Shown: positions 33,898 through 41,056 of the stretch, one piece after another
How positions within the stretch are numbered: the stretch's first letter is position 1
Layout: each line of letters starts with the position of its first letter
Source: Palsa-343 sp036269135
GTDB taxonomy: Bacteria > Acidobacteriota > Terriglobia > Terriglobales > Acidobacteriaceae
Assembly (NCBI GenBank): GCA_036269135.1
Contig: DATASQ010000041.1
Span: forward strand, 1 to 64,000
DNA: 64,000 nucleotides
Direction: 5' to 3'
Translations under genes and position numbers: made by a program
The notes under the pieces: generated by a model
Told to the model about the DNA's origin: nothing
What the model saw: only the letters and a program-made list of their open reading frames with translations
Database searches by the model: none

Positions 33898-33924
33898 GCA
33901 TGGCTCAAGCCATGCCCTGACACA
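33898..33924 (-). repeat. Inverted REP head on the far side of the RAYT gene
   Basis: GGCATGGC-TCAA-GCCATGCC followed by CTGACAC is the reverse complement of the array head including its GTGTCAG flank. Here the stem is perfectly paired. With the array it brackets the RAYT gene between oppositely oriented REPs. Confidence 0.
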
Positions 33925-33951
33925 AAAGCGCGTCCACGCGCAAACTGTTCT

Positions 33952-33986
33952 GCTACCCGCGACCGGCTACAGACCACCGGCCGCCC
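33952..33986. repeat. Heptanucleotide array (GCTACCG type)
   Basis: Five 7-mers can be read: GCTACCC, GCGACCG, GCTACAG, ACCACCG, GCCGCCC. It lies in the gene-poor 33883-34367 stretch. Confidence 0.
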
Positions 33987-34012
33987 GCACGGTACTCCCG
34001 TACCGTGCGGGC
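33983..34012. repeat. Perfect 13-bp hairpin
   Basis: GCCCGCACGGTAC (33983-33995) and GTACCGTGCGGGC (34000-34012) with a TCCC loop. No T-run, so more likely a structural or REP-type element than a terminator. Confidence 0.
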
Positions 34013-34064
34013 CCCCGATTCCCCTTGCCTTCCACCCCGCCGCACCCCACACTGGAAAAGGAAG

Positions 34065-34099
34065 AAAAGCTCTGTCCGCCACCCGCGAACAGAGCTTTT
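34065..34099 (-). terminator. Bidirectional-looking intrinsic terminator
   Basis: AAAAGCTCTGT (34065-34075) pairs with ACAGAGCTTTT (34089-34099), extended by A/T-rich flanks on both sides. On the minus strand it follows the stop of the gene remnant at 34117 and so looks like that gene's original terminator. Confidence 0.
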
Positions 34100-34116
34100 C
34101 CTTTCCTGACGCGAAA

Positions 34117-34310
34117 TCAGGCCAGCCCAGGCTGCGCCCGCCGCTCTTTGACATCGACAACCGCTCGGGCGAAACGCCCCCGAATCCGTGGCGTCTGCAT
34201 ACCACCCAGCTCCTGGTTCCCGGCCACGTTGAAGCCCCGGATCCCGCCAAACGGGCTGGCGAAGTGCCCTGTTTCCAAAGGTTTGCCGCATGCCAAAACC
34301 GGCCCCGGCG
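34117..34310 (-). pseudogene. C-terminal remnant of an unidentified gene
   Basis: The minus strand carries an open frame ending FASPFGGIRGFNVAGNQELG, then GMQTPRIRGRF and VKERRAQPGLA, a stop, and the terminator above. Codon use has the GC-rich third positions of real genes. There is no start and homology cannot be placed, so it is taken as the tail of a deleted gene. The protein family is not recognised. Confidence 0.
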
Positions 34311-34367
34311 AACTCCCGTGGATTCAGCAGCTTGCCGCATACCCCCCTACCCCCCCAGGGGTACCCC

Positions 34368-35062
34368 TCAAGCCCACTTCTTCAGCTCCGGATACCGCCC
34401 AAAGATGATCCGCCGATCCTCTTCCGGAAGCTGCGAAATCCGCTTCGGCTTGTCCTGGGTACGCGTGCCTTTCTCATTCAGCACGTTCATCAGACGTGGA
34501 TGCCCTCGTCCTGAGCCAGCAGCCGCTGGTTCTCCGCATCCATAAACCCGGCAATCAGCGACTGCGGCCGGTAGCCGTCACCCACCATCGCCGAAACTTC
34601 CTTCAGCGCCTGGTGAATCGTCACCCGATTCTGCTCGCGCGTGTTGTACATCGGCGCGAAATAGCCGCCTGGGATAAAGGTGATCTCGTCGCCATACCGG
34701 TCGTGATACGAAGCCAGCAGCTTCCGCGCCTCCTGATACTCGCGCCGCGTATCCTGCAGTGCCAGCCAGCTCACCGCCCAGGTCATCCGCCCCTCAGGGC
34801 ACCCGCGCGCAAATGCATCGCGCCTCGATCGAATGTGCGCCGGACTGTTCAGCGGCGATTCATCCTGCCCAATCGACCGAGTCGGTGAAACCTCAATCTG
34901 GTTCACCCGCACGATGGAAACGTGGGTTAGAAACCGGCCCGCGAAGCGTGGGTTCGCCGCGCTGTCCACTCGCATCGCTCCCTGGGCTCGTGCCGCCGCC
35001 AGTGCGCCCGCGTTTGCCGCCGCACCTCGAAGAAACTCCCGCCGGCTCCAGGAAGGTCTCAT
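34368..35062 (-). pseudogene. Tat-exported DUF3863-like protein, internally deleted
   Basis: The N-terminal 190 residues (35062-34490) start with a twin-arginine signal (WSRREFLRGAAANAGALAAA). They continue with WLALQDTRREYQEARKLLAS, DEITFIPGGYFAPMYNTREQ and AGFMDAENQRLLAQDEGIHV, like the large TIM-barrel DUF3863 proteins, and then stop. Directly after, in another frame, is a 40-residue piece (34490-34368) starting MNVLNEKGTRTQDKPKRISQ and ending FGRYPELKKWA. It looks like the natural C-terminus. A full gene would be several hundred residues longer, so a large internal deletion is inferred. No RAYT-like footprint is visible at the joint. Confidence 0.
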
Positions 35063-35375
35063 GCTCCCTTTTTACTACGATGGGCTGACGGGTACCGCCG
35101 CCGCTTGCCCTCCCGAAGAGAGCACATTCGCGCTTGTATATCAGGGCATGCCTTCAGTCGTGCCGAAAAAGGCGGAATGAATGCGGGCTTTCAGCCCCAG
35201 CGCACTCGGTAGCGATCCCGCGCATTCAGGAAGAGCCCGGTGCCCCATCCTTGTTCGCTGCTTTTGGCGACCAGAGTGGGAGTTTTCCTGTCTGAAAACG
35301 AATGCCGGCGCGCAGCCGAGGGCCCCCGAGCAGAATGATTTGCGATAGCGTCTTATCATCAACAAAGGAGCGCCG
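35063..35375. other. Intergenic region with solitary REP unit
   Basis: Holds one REP unit (35142-35200): head GGCATGCC-TTCA-GTCGTGCC with one mismatch, then GGGCT-TTC-AGCCC. It also holds the dispersed word GTGCCCCATCCTTGTTCGC (35239-35257), shared with 31.27 kb. No gene seen; the GNAT gene starts at 35376 with AAAGGAG upstream. Confidence 0.
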
Positions 35376-35654
35376 ATGTCGAATCCCACCCCCGTCACCC
35401 GCAGCCGCTTTGAGATCGAGCAGGACGGCCAAACCAGCTACCTCGAATTCGACACCGACGGCCACGGCTGGATGACGATCTGGCACACCGAAGTCCCCGA
35501 AAAACAGCGCGGCCGCGGCCTCGCTCAGGAACTGGTGACCACCGCCTTCCGGTATGCGAAAGACAATGACCTCAAAGTCGATGTCGTGTGTCCGATCGCG
35601 CAGCACTTCATCGCCACCCACCCCGAGTTTCAGTCCCGGGTCCACAAGAAATAG
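35376..35654 (+). CDS. Small GNAT-fold N-acetyltransferase (YjdJ/NATD1-like)
   Basis: 92 residues containing the compact acetyl-CoA binding core: FEIEQDGQTSYLEF, then WHTEVPEKQRGRGLAQELV (the R/Q-x-x-G-x-G/A pyrophosphate loop), ending VCPIAQHFIATHPEF, which is the conserved Cys-Pro-Y/F-like tail of the short GNAT class. The acceptor substrate is unknown. The stop is followed immediately by a heptanucleotide array shared with the end of the convergent gene. Confidence 0.
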   Translation: MSNPTPVTRSRFEIEQDGQTSYLEFDTDGHGWMTIWHTEVPEKQRGRGLAQELVTTAFRYAKDNDLKVDVVCPIAQHFIATHPEFQSRVHKK

Positions 35655-35708
35655 TCCAGTCGCCAGTCGCCGAACGATTCGCGACCGGCTACCCGCTACC
35701 GGCTGCCT
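35655..35708. repeat. Heptanucleotide array between convergent genes
   Basis: Starts right after the GNAT stop. Clear units are GCGACCG (35681), GCTACCC (35688), GCTACCG (35695) and GCTGCCT (35702); weaker 7-mers precede them. The array overlaps the 3' end of the convergent NTF2-like gene and encodes its last residues and stop codon. Confidence 0.
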
Positions 35709-36118
35709 CCAGGCATCACTCCCAGTTGCATCATCATTCCCATCGTGTCCATAAGGATGCGCGTCTCCTTGATCCGCCCCTCCACCAGACGGTCGATCAC
35801 CACACCCCACACGCGCACCGGCTTGCCCGTCGCAGGAATTCCGAGGAACGGTCCCCGATGCGTGCCCGTCCACTCAAACCGGCTGGCCACCTTATCCCCC
35901 TCGCTGATCTGTTCCTGAATCGCAAAGACGATGTCAGGAAACCCTGTCCGCATCGCCCGCAGAATGTCCTTTAGCCCCTCCAGGCCCGGGCCCTGCCCCG
36001 GCAGCGGCACCTGCTCCACCACATCCTCCCAGGCAAACTCCCCGGCCCGGTCGATCTCGCCCCGCGTGATCACCTCATCCGCAAACCGCCGAATCACCGC
36101 CGCATTGTCCTGAGCCAT
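35696..36118 (-). CDS. NTF2/SnoaL-like ester cyclase family protein
   Basis: 140 residues with the cone-shaped NTF2-like fold: AAVIRRFADEVITRGEIDRAGEF helix, PGQGPGLEGLKDILRAMRTGFPDIVF, and strands RFEWTGTHRGPFLGIPATGKPV and RLVEGRIKE. This is the SnoaL-like polyketide cyclase pattern common in proteins of unknown function. The start at 36118 has AGGAGG five bases upstream. The final residues GGSR and the stop lie inside the heptanucleotide array, so the repeat may have replaced the native terminus. Confidence 0.
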   Translation of the reverse strand: MAQDNAAVIRRFADEVITRGEIDRAGEFAWEDVVEQVPLPGQGPGLEGLKDILRAMRTGFPDIVFAIQEQISEGDKVASRFEWTGTHRGPFLGIPATGKPVRVWGVVIDRLVEGRIKETRILMDTMGMMMQLGVMPGGSR

Positions 36119-36174
36119 CGGCCCTCCTGAAGAAATCTCAAATTCCAATCCCTAAAACTCTAACGTGCTGATGC

Positions 36175-38400
36175 TCAACCTGCCTCGGCCAACCCATATT
36201 TCCGCTGCCAAAGCCCCTGCAGCCTTGCCCGAATCCGCGCTCGTTCCTCCTCGGTGGCTTCATCTTCAGCTTTGGCAACGAACCGCGAGGATTCCTCTTT
36301 CGCCAGCTCCAGCAGCTTCCGATCCCGAAGCAGATTGGCGACCCGAAAATCCGGCAATCCCGCCTGACGCGTCCCAAAAAATTCGCCGGGACCGCGCAGC
36401 TCCAGGTCCAGCTCGGCCAGCTCAAATCCATCCTGGGTGCGCACCATCGCCGCCAGCCGTTCTTCGGCATTCGGCGAGATTTTTCCGCCGGTCATGAGGA
36501 TGCAACAGGATTTCGCGCTGCCGCGTCCAACGCGCCCACGAAGCTGATGCAGCTGCGCCAGCCCGAAGCGTTCGGCGTGCTCGATGACCATGACAGTCGC
36601 GTTTGGCACGTCGACGCCGACTTCGATGACGGTCGTCGAGATGAGCACGTCGATCTCGCCGCGCTGGAAGCGGCGCATCACGACGTCCTTCTCGTCGGCG
36701 TCGAGTCGGCCGTGGAGAAGTCCGACGCGGAGGCCGGTAAGCTCCTGGGTGCGGAGGCGTTCGTACATGTCGGTGGCGGACTTGAGGGGAAGTTTGGGGA
36801 AGAGCGCTTCCGTCTTCGGCTTTTTGCCCTTCTTCGCCGGCTTCTCTTCCGGCGCTTCGTCGGGCAGCGCGAAGTCCAGTTCCGGCTGATCGTCTTTTGG
36901 CCCTTCAATCACCGGATAGACAACGTAGGCCTGGTGACCTTTCTTTACCTGCTGTCGGACAAACCGCCAGACCTCGTCCGACCGCTCGTCGGACACCTGG
37001 CGGGTGACAATCGGCGTTCGTCCAGGCGGCAGCTCGTCGAGAACGCTCAGGTCGAGATCGCCATAGAGAGACAGCGCCAGCGTCCGCGGAATCGGCGTCG
37101 CCGTCATCACGAGAACATCGGGCTCGGCGTTGTCCTTCTTCATCAGGCGAAAGCGCTGCAGGACGCCGAACCGGTGCTGCTCGTCAACGACGACAAGACC
37201 CAGACTGGCGAACTCCACCTTCTCTTCTATGAGCGCATGCGTGCCGATCACAACGTCAGACTCACCCTCACAGATGCGACGGCGCGCCAGCCGCTTGCGG
37301 TCCTCGTCCAGTGAGCCAGTGAGCAGCGTGATGCGATAGTGCCTGGGGGATTTCTCCAGAATGCGCCGTGCCGAGAGGTAATGCTGCGTGGCCAGGATTT
37401 CCGTCGGCGCCATGAGCGCGGCCTGGTGGCCGTTCTCGATGGCAATGAGCATGGCCTGGAGCGCAACGATGGTCTTGCCGGAGCCGACGTCGCCCTGCAG
37501 CAGACGGCGCATGGGGGCTGGCCGCCGCATGTCCGACGCGATCTCGCCGAGGGAGCGCTTCTGCGCGGCTGTGGGATGAAAGGGCAGGATCTCGCGGATG
37601 GCGGCGCGGACTTTGTCCGACGTTTCAAAGGCGATGCCGGTCTTCTCCTGGAAACGGCGGCGCTTTACCTCGAGGCCGAGTTCGAGATAGAAAAGCTCCT
37701 CAAAGATGAGTCGGCGATGGGCGGCCGTAGCAGCGGACTGGAGCTGCGCCATCGGCGTGCCGGCTGTCGGGAAATGGATTTCGCGGAGGGCCGCTTCGCG
37801 GCTGGGCAACTGCAGGCGGGCGAGGAGTGACTGCGGCAGGGTTTCCGGAAAGCATCCCTTGAGTTCGCCGAGGAGGTTCCAGAGGGTGCGGCGGATCCAG
37901 CGCGAGGCGAGACGGGTGCCGCTGAGAGATTCATAAACGGGCGTGATGCGCCCGACTTCCAGCAGGCGGTCGAGCGCGTCGGACGAGCCGTCGGGAATGA
38001 TTTCAAACTGCGGCTGCATCATTTTGAAGCCGCGGCCGGAGCGCGAGACATCGACCTTCCCAAAGAGCGCGACCATTTGGCCGGTGTGGAACTTGCCTTC
38101 GAGGTAAGTGCCGTGAAACCACATGCACTTAATCGAGGAGAGGCCCTGTCCGACGGTCATTTCAAAAATAGGCATGCGTTTGGTACGGAGCAGGGCGGCG
38201 CCGCGGACTTCGCCGACGAGGCTGGCAGTTTCGCCGGGTTTGAGCTCGCTGACAATGCGAGGGTTGAGGCGGTCCTCATAGCGGAAGGGAAGGTGGAGGA
38301 GCAGATCCTCGACGGTGGCGATGTTCTTTTCTGCCAGCGATTTGGCGATGGTCGGACCGATGCCCTTGACGAATTGCACCGGGGTTTCGAGGGTGAGCAC
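36175..38400 (-). CDS. recG: ATP-dependent DNA helicase RecG
   Basis: Rescues stalled replication forks and processes Holliday junctions. 741 residues: N-terminal OB/wedge domain (about 1-190), then helicase motifs QGDVGSGKTIVALQAML (Walker A), VVDEQHRFGV (motif II), MTATPIPRTL (motif III), and VLISTTVIEVGVDVPNATVM and QLRGRVGRG (motifs V and VI). The start is GTG 38400. There is a Lys/Glu-rich insert (EEKPAKKGKKPKTE) near 530 after the motif IV region. The gene is divergent from imuA and has heptanucleotide repeats 7 bases before its start. Confidence 0.
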   Translation of the reverse strand: MLTLETPVQFVKGIGPTIAKSLAEKNIATVEDLLLHLPFRYEDRLNPRIVSELKPGETASLVGEVRGAALLRTKRMPIFEMTVGQGLSSIKCMWFHGTYLEGKFHTGQMVALFGKVDVSRSGRGFKMMQPQFEIIPDGSSDALDRLLEVGRITPVYESLSGTRLASRWIRRTLWNLLGELKGCFPETLPQSLLARLQLPSREAALREIHFPTAGTPMAQLQSAATAAHRRLIFEELFYLELGLEVKRRRFQEKTGIAFETSDKVRAAIREILPFHPTAAQKRSLGEIASDMRRPAPMRRLLQGDVGSGKTIVALQAMLIAIENGHQAALMAPTEILATQHYLSARRILEKSPRHYRITLLTGSLDEDRKRLARRRICEGESDVVIGTHALIEEKVEFASLGLVVVDEQHRFGVLQRFRLMKKDNAEPDVLVMTATPIPRTLALSLYGDLDLSVLDELPPGRTPIVTRQVSDERSDEVWRFVRQQVKKGHQAYVVYPVIEGPKDDQPELDFALPDEAPEEKPAKKGKKPKTEALFPKLPLKSATDMYERLRTQELTGLRVGLLHGRLDADEKDVVMRRFQRGEIDVLISTTVIEVGVDVPNATVMVIEHAERFGLAQLHQLRGRVGRGSAKSCCILMTGGKISPNAEERLAAMVRTQDGFELAELDLELRGPGEFFGTRQAGLPDFRVANLLRDRKLLELAKEESSRFVAKAEDEATEEERARIRARLQGLWQRKYGLAEAG

Positions 38401-38407
38401 TGAAAAA

Positions 38408-38442
38408 CAGGGTACAGGGTGCAGGGTGCAGGGAACAGGTGC
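38408..38442. repeat. Heptanucleotide array upstream of recG
   Basis: CAGGGTA, CAGGGTG, CAGGGTG, CAGGGAA and CAGGTGC in register, i.e. TACCCTG-type units on the recG strand and related to the array at 17160. It begins 7 bases before the recG GTG, so it would be in the 5' untranslated region or ribosome-binding area. Confidence 0.
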
Positions 38443-38477
38443 TGTGGATATCGCGGCTTGCAGGGGGTTCTGGGTAT

Positions 38478-38495
38478 AGGCGAATATAAGGCGAA
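38478..38495 (+). promoter_or_regulatory. Direct repeat AGGCGAA-N4-AGGCGAA before imuA
   Basis: Two identical 7-mers at 38478-38484 and 38489-38495, 11 bp apart (one helical turn), 13 bases before the imuA ATG. Could be an operator for DNA-damage control; it does not match LexA boxes known to me. Confidence 0.
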
Positions 38496-38507
38496 GACGA
38501 GGTTGTT

Positions 38508-39533
38508 ATGTCTTCGGCCCACCTGCTCCGCCTCCAGATAGAAGCTGCCCTTGCCGATCGGATTCCGTCGGCACTGACGCCCGCGCCGCGAGTCATTCGT
38601 CCGACAGCGCCGGTGGGAATTCCAGCGCTGGATGCCGTGCTGGGCGGCGGGCTGCCGCTGGGGGCGATCACCGAGCTGGCGGGGCGGGAGTGCTCGGGGC
38701 GGACCACGCTGGCGCTGGCGTTGGTCGCGGGTCTGACGCAGGCGGGGCGGGTGTGCGCCTGGGTGGATGTGTCAGACACGCTCGACCCGGAGAGCGCCGC
38801 AGCCAGTGGGGTGGATCTGGCGCGGCTGCTGTGGGTGCGGTGCGGCGAGGGGACAGCAGCTGGGCTGGGGACGGAGGCTGGGATTGCGGTGGTGCAGTCT
38901 TCTGCCGTGTCCGACAAATGTCCGACGCGTGTCGGACACCAGGAGCCGGAGGTGTCTTTTGCTCCGCGATGCGCTGAGCCACAGCCGGTCCTACGACGGA
39001 AAAACCGGGAAACGGCGGTCCCTGTCGAGCTAATCCCGGTTCAGGAGCCGCAGAAGAAAAAGCTCCCGCGGAAGCCGTGGTCGCGGCTGGACCAGGCGCT
39101 GCGGGCGACCGATCTGCTGCTGCAGGCGGGAGGCTTCAGCGCCATCGTGCTGGACATGGGATCGATTGCGCCGGAGTTTGCCCTGCGGGTGCCGCTGGCG
39201 ACGTGGTTCCGCTATCGGGCGGCGGCGGAGCGCACCCAGGCCAGCGTGGTTCTGCTGACGCAGCAGGCCTGCGCGAAGTCGAGCGCAGGGCTGGTGCTTC
39301 GACTGCAGCCGGGCGCGTTGCTGGACGAGGGCGCGACCATCCTGACCGGGGCGGAGTTCTGCGTGGAGAGGTCGCGGGAACGGTTTGCACCGGTTACAGA
39401 GTTCACGCGCAAGCCGCCACAGAGCGATCCGACGGGGCGAACGCAAACCTCGCGTCCAGGGAGTGCGGTGCGCTGGGAGAGCCGCACCAGTTGGGCCGAT
39501 CGGGCGAATGGCTCAGAGGGAGGGTCGCGATGA
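38508..39533 (+). CDS. imuA: ImuA-like RecA-fold protein (mutasome accessory)
   Basis: 341 residues. A RecA-like core is visible (VGIPALDAVLGGGLPLGAITELAGRE, ERTQASVVLLTQQACA). The Walker A position reads GRECSGRTT, with Arg where RecA has Lys. ImuA partners ImuB and DnaE2 in SOS mutagenesis and stabilises ImuB interaction with RecA in other bacteria. There is a poorly conserved insert (about 135-200) whose DNA carries three TGTCCGAC-type motifs. The ATG at 38508 starts a three-gene operon; the stop overlaps imuB by 4 bases. Confidence 0.
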   Translation: MSSAHLLRLQIEAALADRIPSALTPAPRVIRPTAPVGIPALDAVLGGGLPLGAITELAGRECSGRTTLALALVAGLTQAGRVCAWVDVSDTLDPESAAASGVDLARLLWVRCGEGTAAGLGTEAGIAVVQSSAVSDKCPTRVGHQEPEVSFAPRCAEPQPVLRRKNRETAVPVELIPVQEPQKKKLPRKPWSRLDQALRATDLLLQAGGFSAIVLDMGSIAPEFALRVPLATWFRYRAAAERTQASVVLLTQQACAKSSAGLVLRLQPGALLDEGATILTGAEFCVERSRERFAPVTEFTRKPPQSDPTGRTQTSRPGSAVRWESRTSWADRANGSEGGSR

Positions 39534-41056
39534 ATCGGCCAGCTGAACTGTATGCATGCGTGTATGTGCGGGAATTTCCGGCGCAGGCGATGGTGCGTCT
39601 GCGGCCGGAGCTGCGGGAGCGGCCGGTGGCGATCCTGGAGGGAGAAGCGCCGCGGCAGTGGGTGTGCTCGAAGAACGGGCGCGCGCATGCGCTGGGCGTG
39701 GAGGAGGGCATGACACGGGCGGAGATGGAGGTCTTTCCGACGGTGGTCTTGCTGCCGCGGGCGCGGGCGGAGGAGGCCGGCGCGTGTGCCGCGTTATTGC
39801 AGACGGCGGGACATTTTTCGCCACGGGTGGAAGACCGGAGCGAAGAGGGCTGTTTCTGCGGCGTTCTCGACATTGCCGGGACGGAGAAACTGTTCGGTCC
39901 GCCGGAAATGCTGGCCAGGCGGCTGCTGGCGAAGATGGGAGCCCTGGGGCTGCGGGGGGCGGCGGTGGTGAGCCGCAATCTGCAGGCGGCGACTTGCCTG
40001 GCGCGGAGCCTGCCGGTGCGGGTGGCCGTGATCCCGACGGGGCAGGAGGCGGCGCTGCTGGCGCCGCTGCCGCTGACCGTGTTGCCGCTGATGCCGGAGC
40101 ATGCGGAGACGCTGGCGCGATGGGGCATCGCAAAACTGGGCGATCTTGCGGCGCTGCCGGAGAAGGAGCTGATCGCGCGGCTGGGGCAGGAGGGGCGACG
40201 GCTGCGGCAACTGGCGCGCGGAGAAGCGCCGCATCTGCTGGTTCCCACGGAGCCGGTGCTGGCGCTGGAAGAGCGGATGGAATTGGAGGCGCCCGTGAAG
40301 CTGCTGGATTCGCTGCTCTTTGTGCTGGGTGTGTTGCTGGACCATCTGATCGCGCGGGCGGCGTCGAACCTGCTGGCACTGGCTTCGGTGACGGTGCGGT
40401 TGTCTCTGGACGGCGGCGGCCAACACACGCGAACCGTAAGGCCGGCGCTGCCAGGGAACGATCGGCGGCTGTGGCTGCGGCTGCTGCACCTCGATCTGCA
40501 GGGGCATCCGCCGGCGGCATCAATTGTGAGCGTGAAGCTGAGCGCGGAGCCGGGCAGCACCAGCAAGACGCAGATGGGGCTGTTCACGCCGGAGCTGCCG
40601 GAGCCGGACCGGCTGGACGTGACGCTGGCGCGTCTGCGCGCAGTGGTGGGCGACGGGCGTGTGGGACGGGCGGTACTGGAGGACACGCATCAGCCAGAGG
40701 CGTTTCGGATGGAGCCATTTGTGATTCCGGAGAAGGCGGCAGTGGTGCCCGTTCCGCAGGCGCAGGCACGATCGGCGGGGCGGAAGCTGCGTCCACCGGA
40801 AGCGGTGACGGTGGTGCTGCGCGACCGCAAGCCGGCCTCGTTTGTCTTTCGCGGCAAGCGTTATGGAGTGGAGCGCGCGTGGGGGCCGTGGTTCTTTTCC
40901 GGCAACTGGTGGGGCGTGGAGTGCTGGTCGATGGAGAAGTGGGATGTGATGGCGCGCTCGGAAGCGGACGGCGCGACGATCTGCTGCGCACTGGCACGGA
41001 ATCCGCTGCGGCCTGCGGCGATGGGGGATTGGCGCATAGAGGAGCTGTATGACTAG
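39530..41056 (+). CDS. imuB: ImuB, Y-family polymerase-like protein
   Basis: 508 residues of the DinB/UmuC family. It opens CVYVREFPAQAMVRLRPELR, where active Y-family polymerases have an acidic DxD-type metal site; the catalytic acids are absent, as in known ImuB proteins. A little-finger-like region follows (about 230-330), and the C-terminus carries the ImuB-C tail. It is predicted to act as a non-catalytic bridge between DnaE2, the beta clamp and ImuA. Overlaps imuA by 4 bases and dnaE2 by 8 bases. Confidence 0.
   Translation: MNRPAELYACVYVREFPAQAMVRLRPELRERPVAILEGEAPRQWVCSKNGRAHALGVEEGMTRAEMEVFPTVVLLPRARAEEAGACAALLQTAGHFSPRVEDRSEEGCFCGVLDIAGTEKLFGPPEMLARRLLAKMGALGLRGAAVVSRNLQAATCLARSLPVRVAVIPTGQEAALLAPLPLTVLPLMPEHAETLARWGIAKLGDLAALPEKELIARLGQEGRRLRQLARGEAPHLLVPTEPVLALEERMELEAPVKLLDSLLFVLGVLLDHLIARAASNLLALASVTVRLSLDGGGQHTRTVRPALPGNDRRLWLRLLHLDLQGHPPAASIVSVKLSAEPGSTSKTQMGLFTPELPEPDRLDVTLARLRAVVGDGRVGRAVLEDTHQPEAFRMEPFVIPEKAAVVPVPQAQARSAGRKLRPPEAVTVVLRDRKPASFVFRGKRYGVERAWGPWFFSGNWWGVECWSMEKWDVMARSEADGATICCALARNPLRPAAMGDWRIEELYD

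Noticed and set aside
38443..38507. LexA box upstream of imuA
   Set aside because: No CTGT-N8-ACAG, GAAC-N4-GTTC or GTTC-N7-GTTC pattern fits; only the AGGCGAA direct repeat was found.
39556..41052. 498-codon Gly/Ala/Arg-rich open frame overlapping imuB
   Set aside because: It lies in an alternative frame of imuB with shadow composition.
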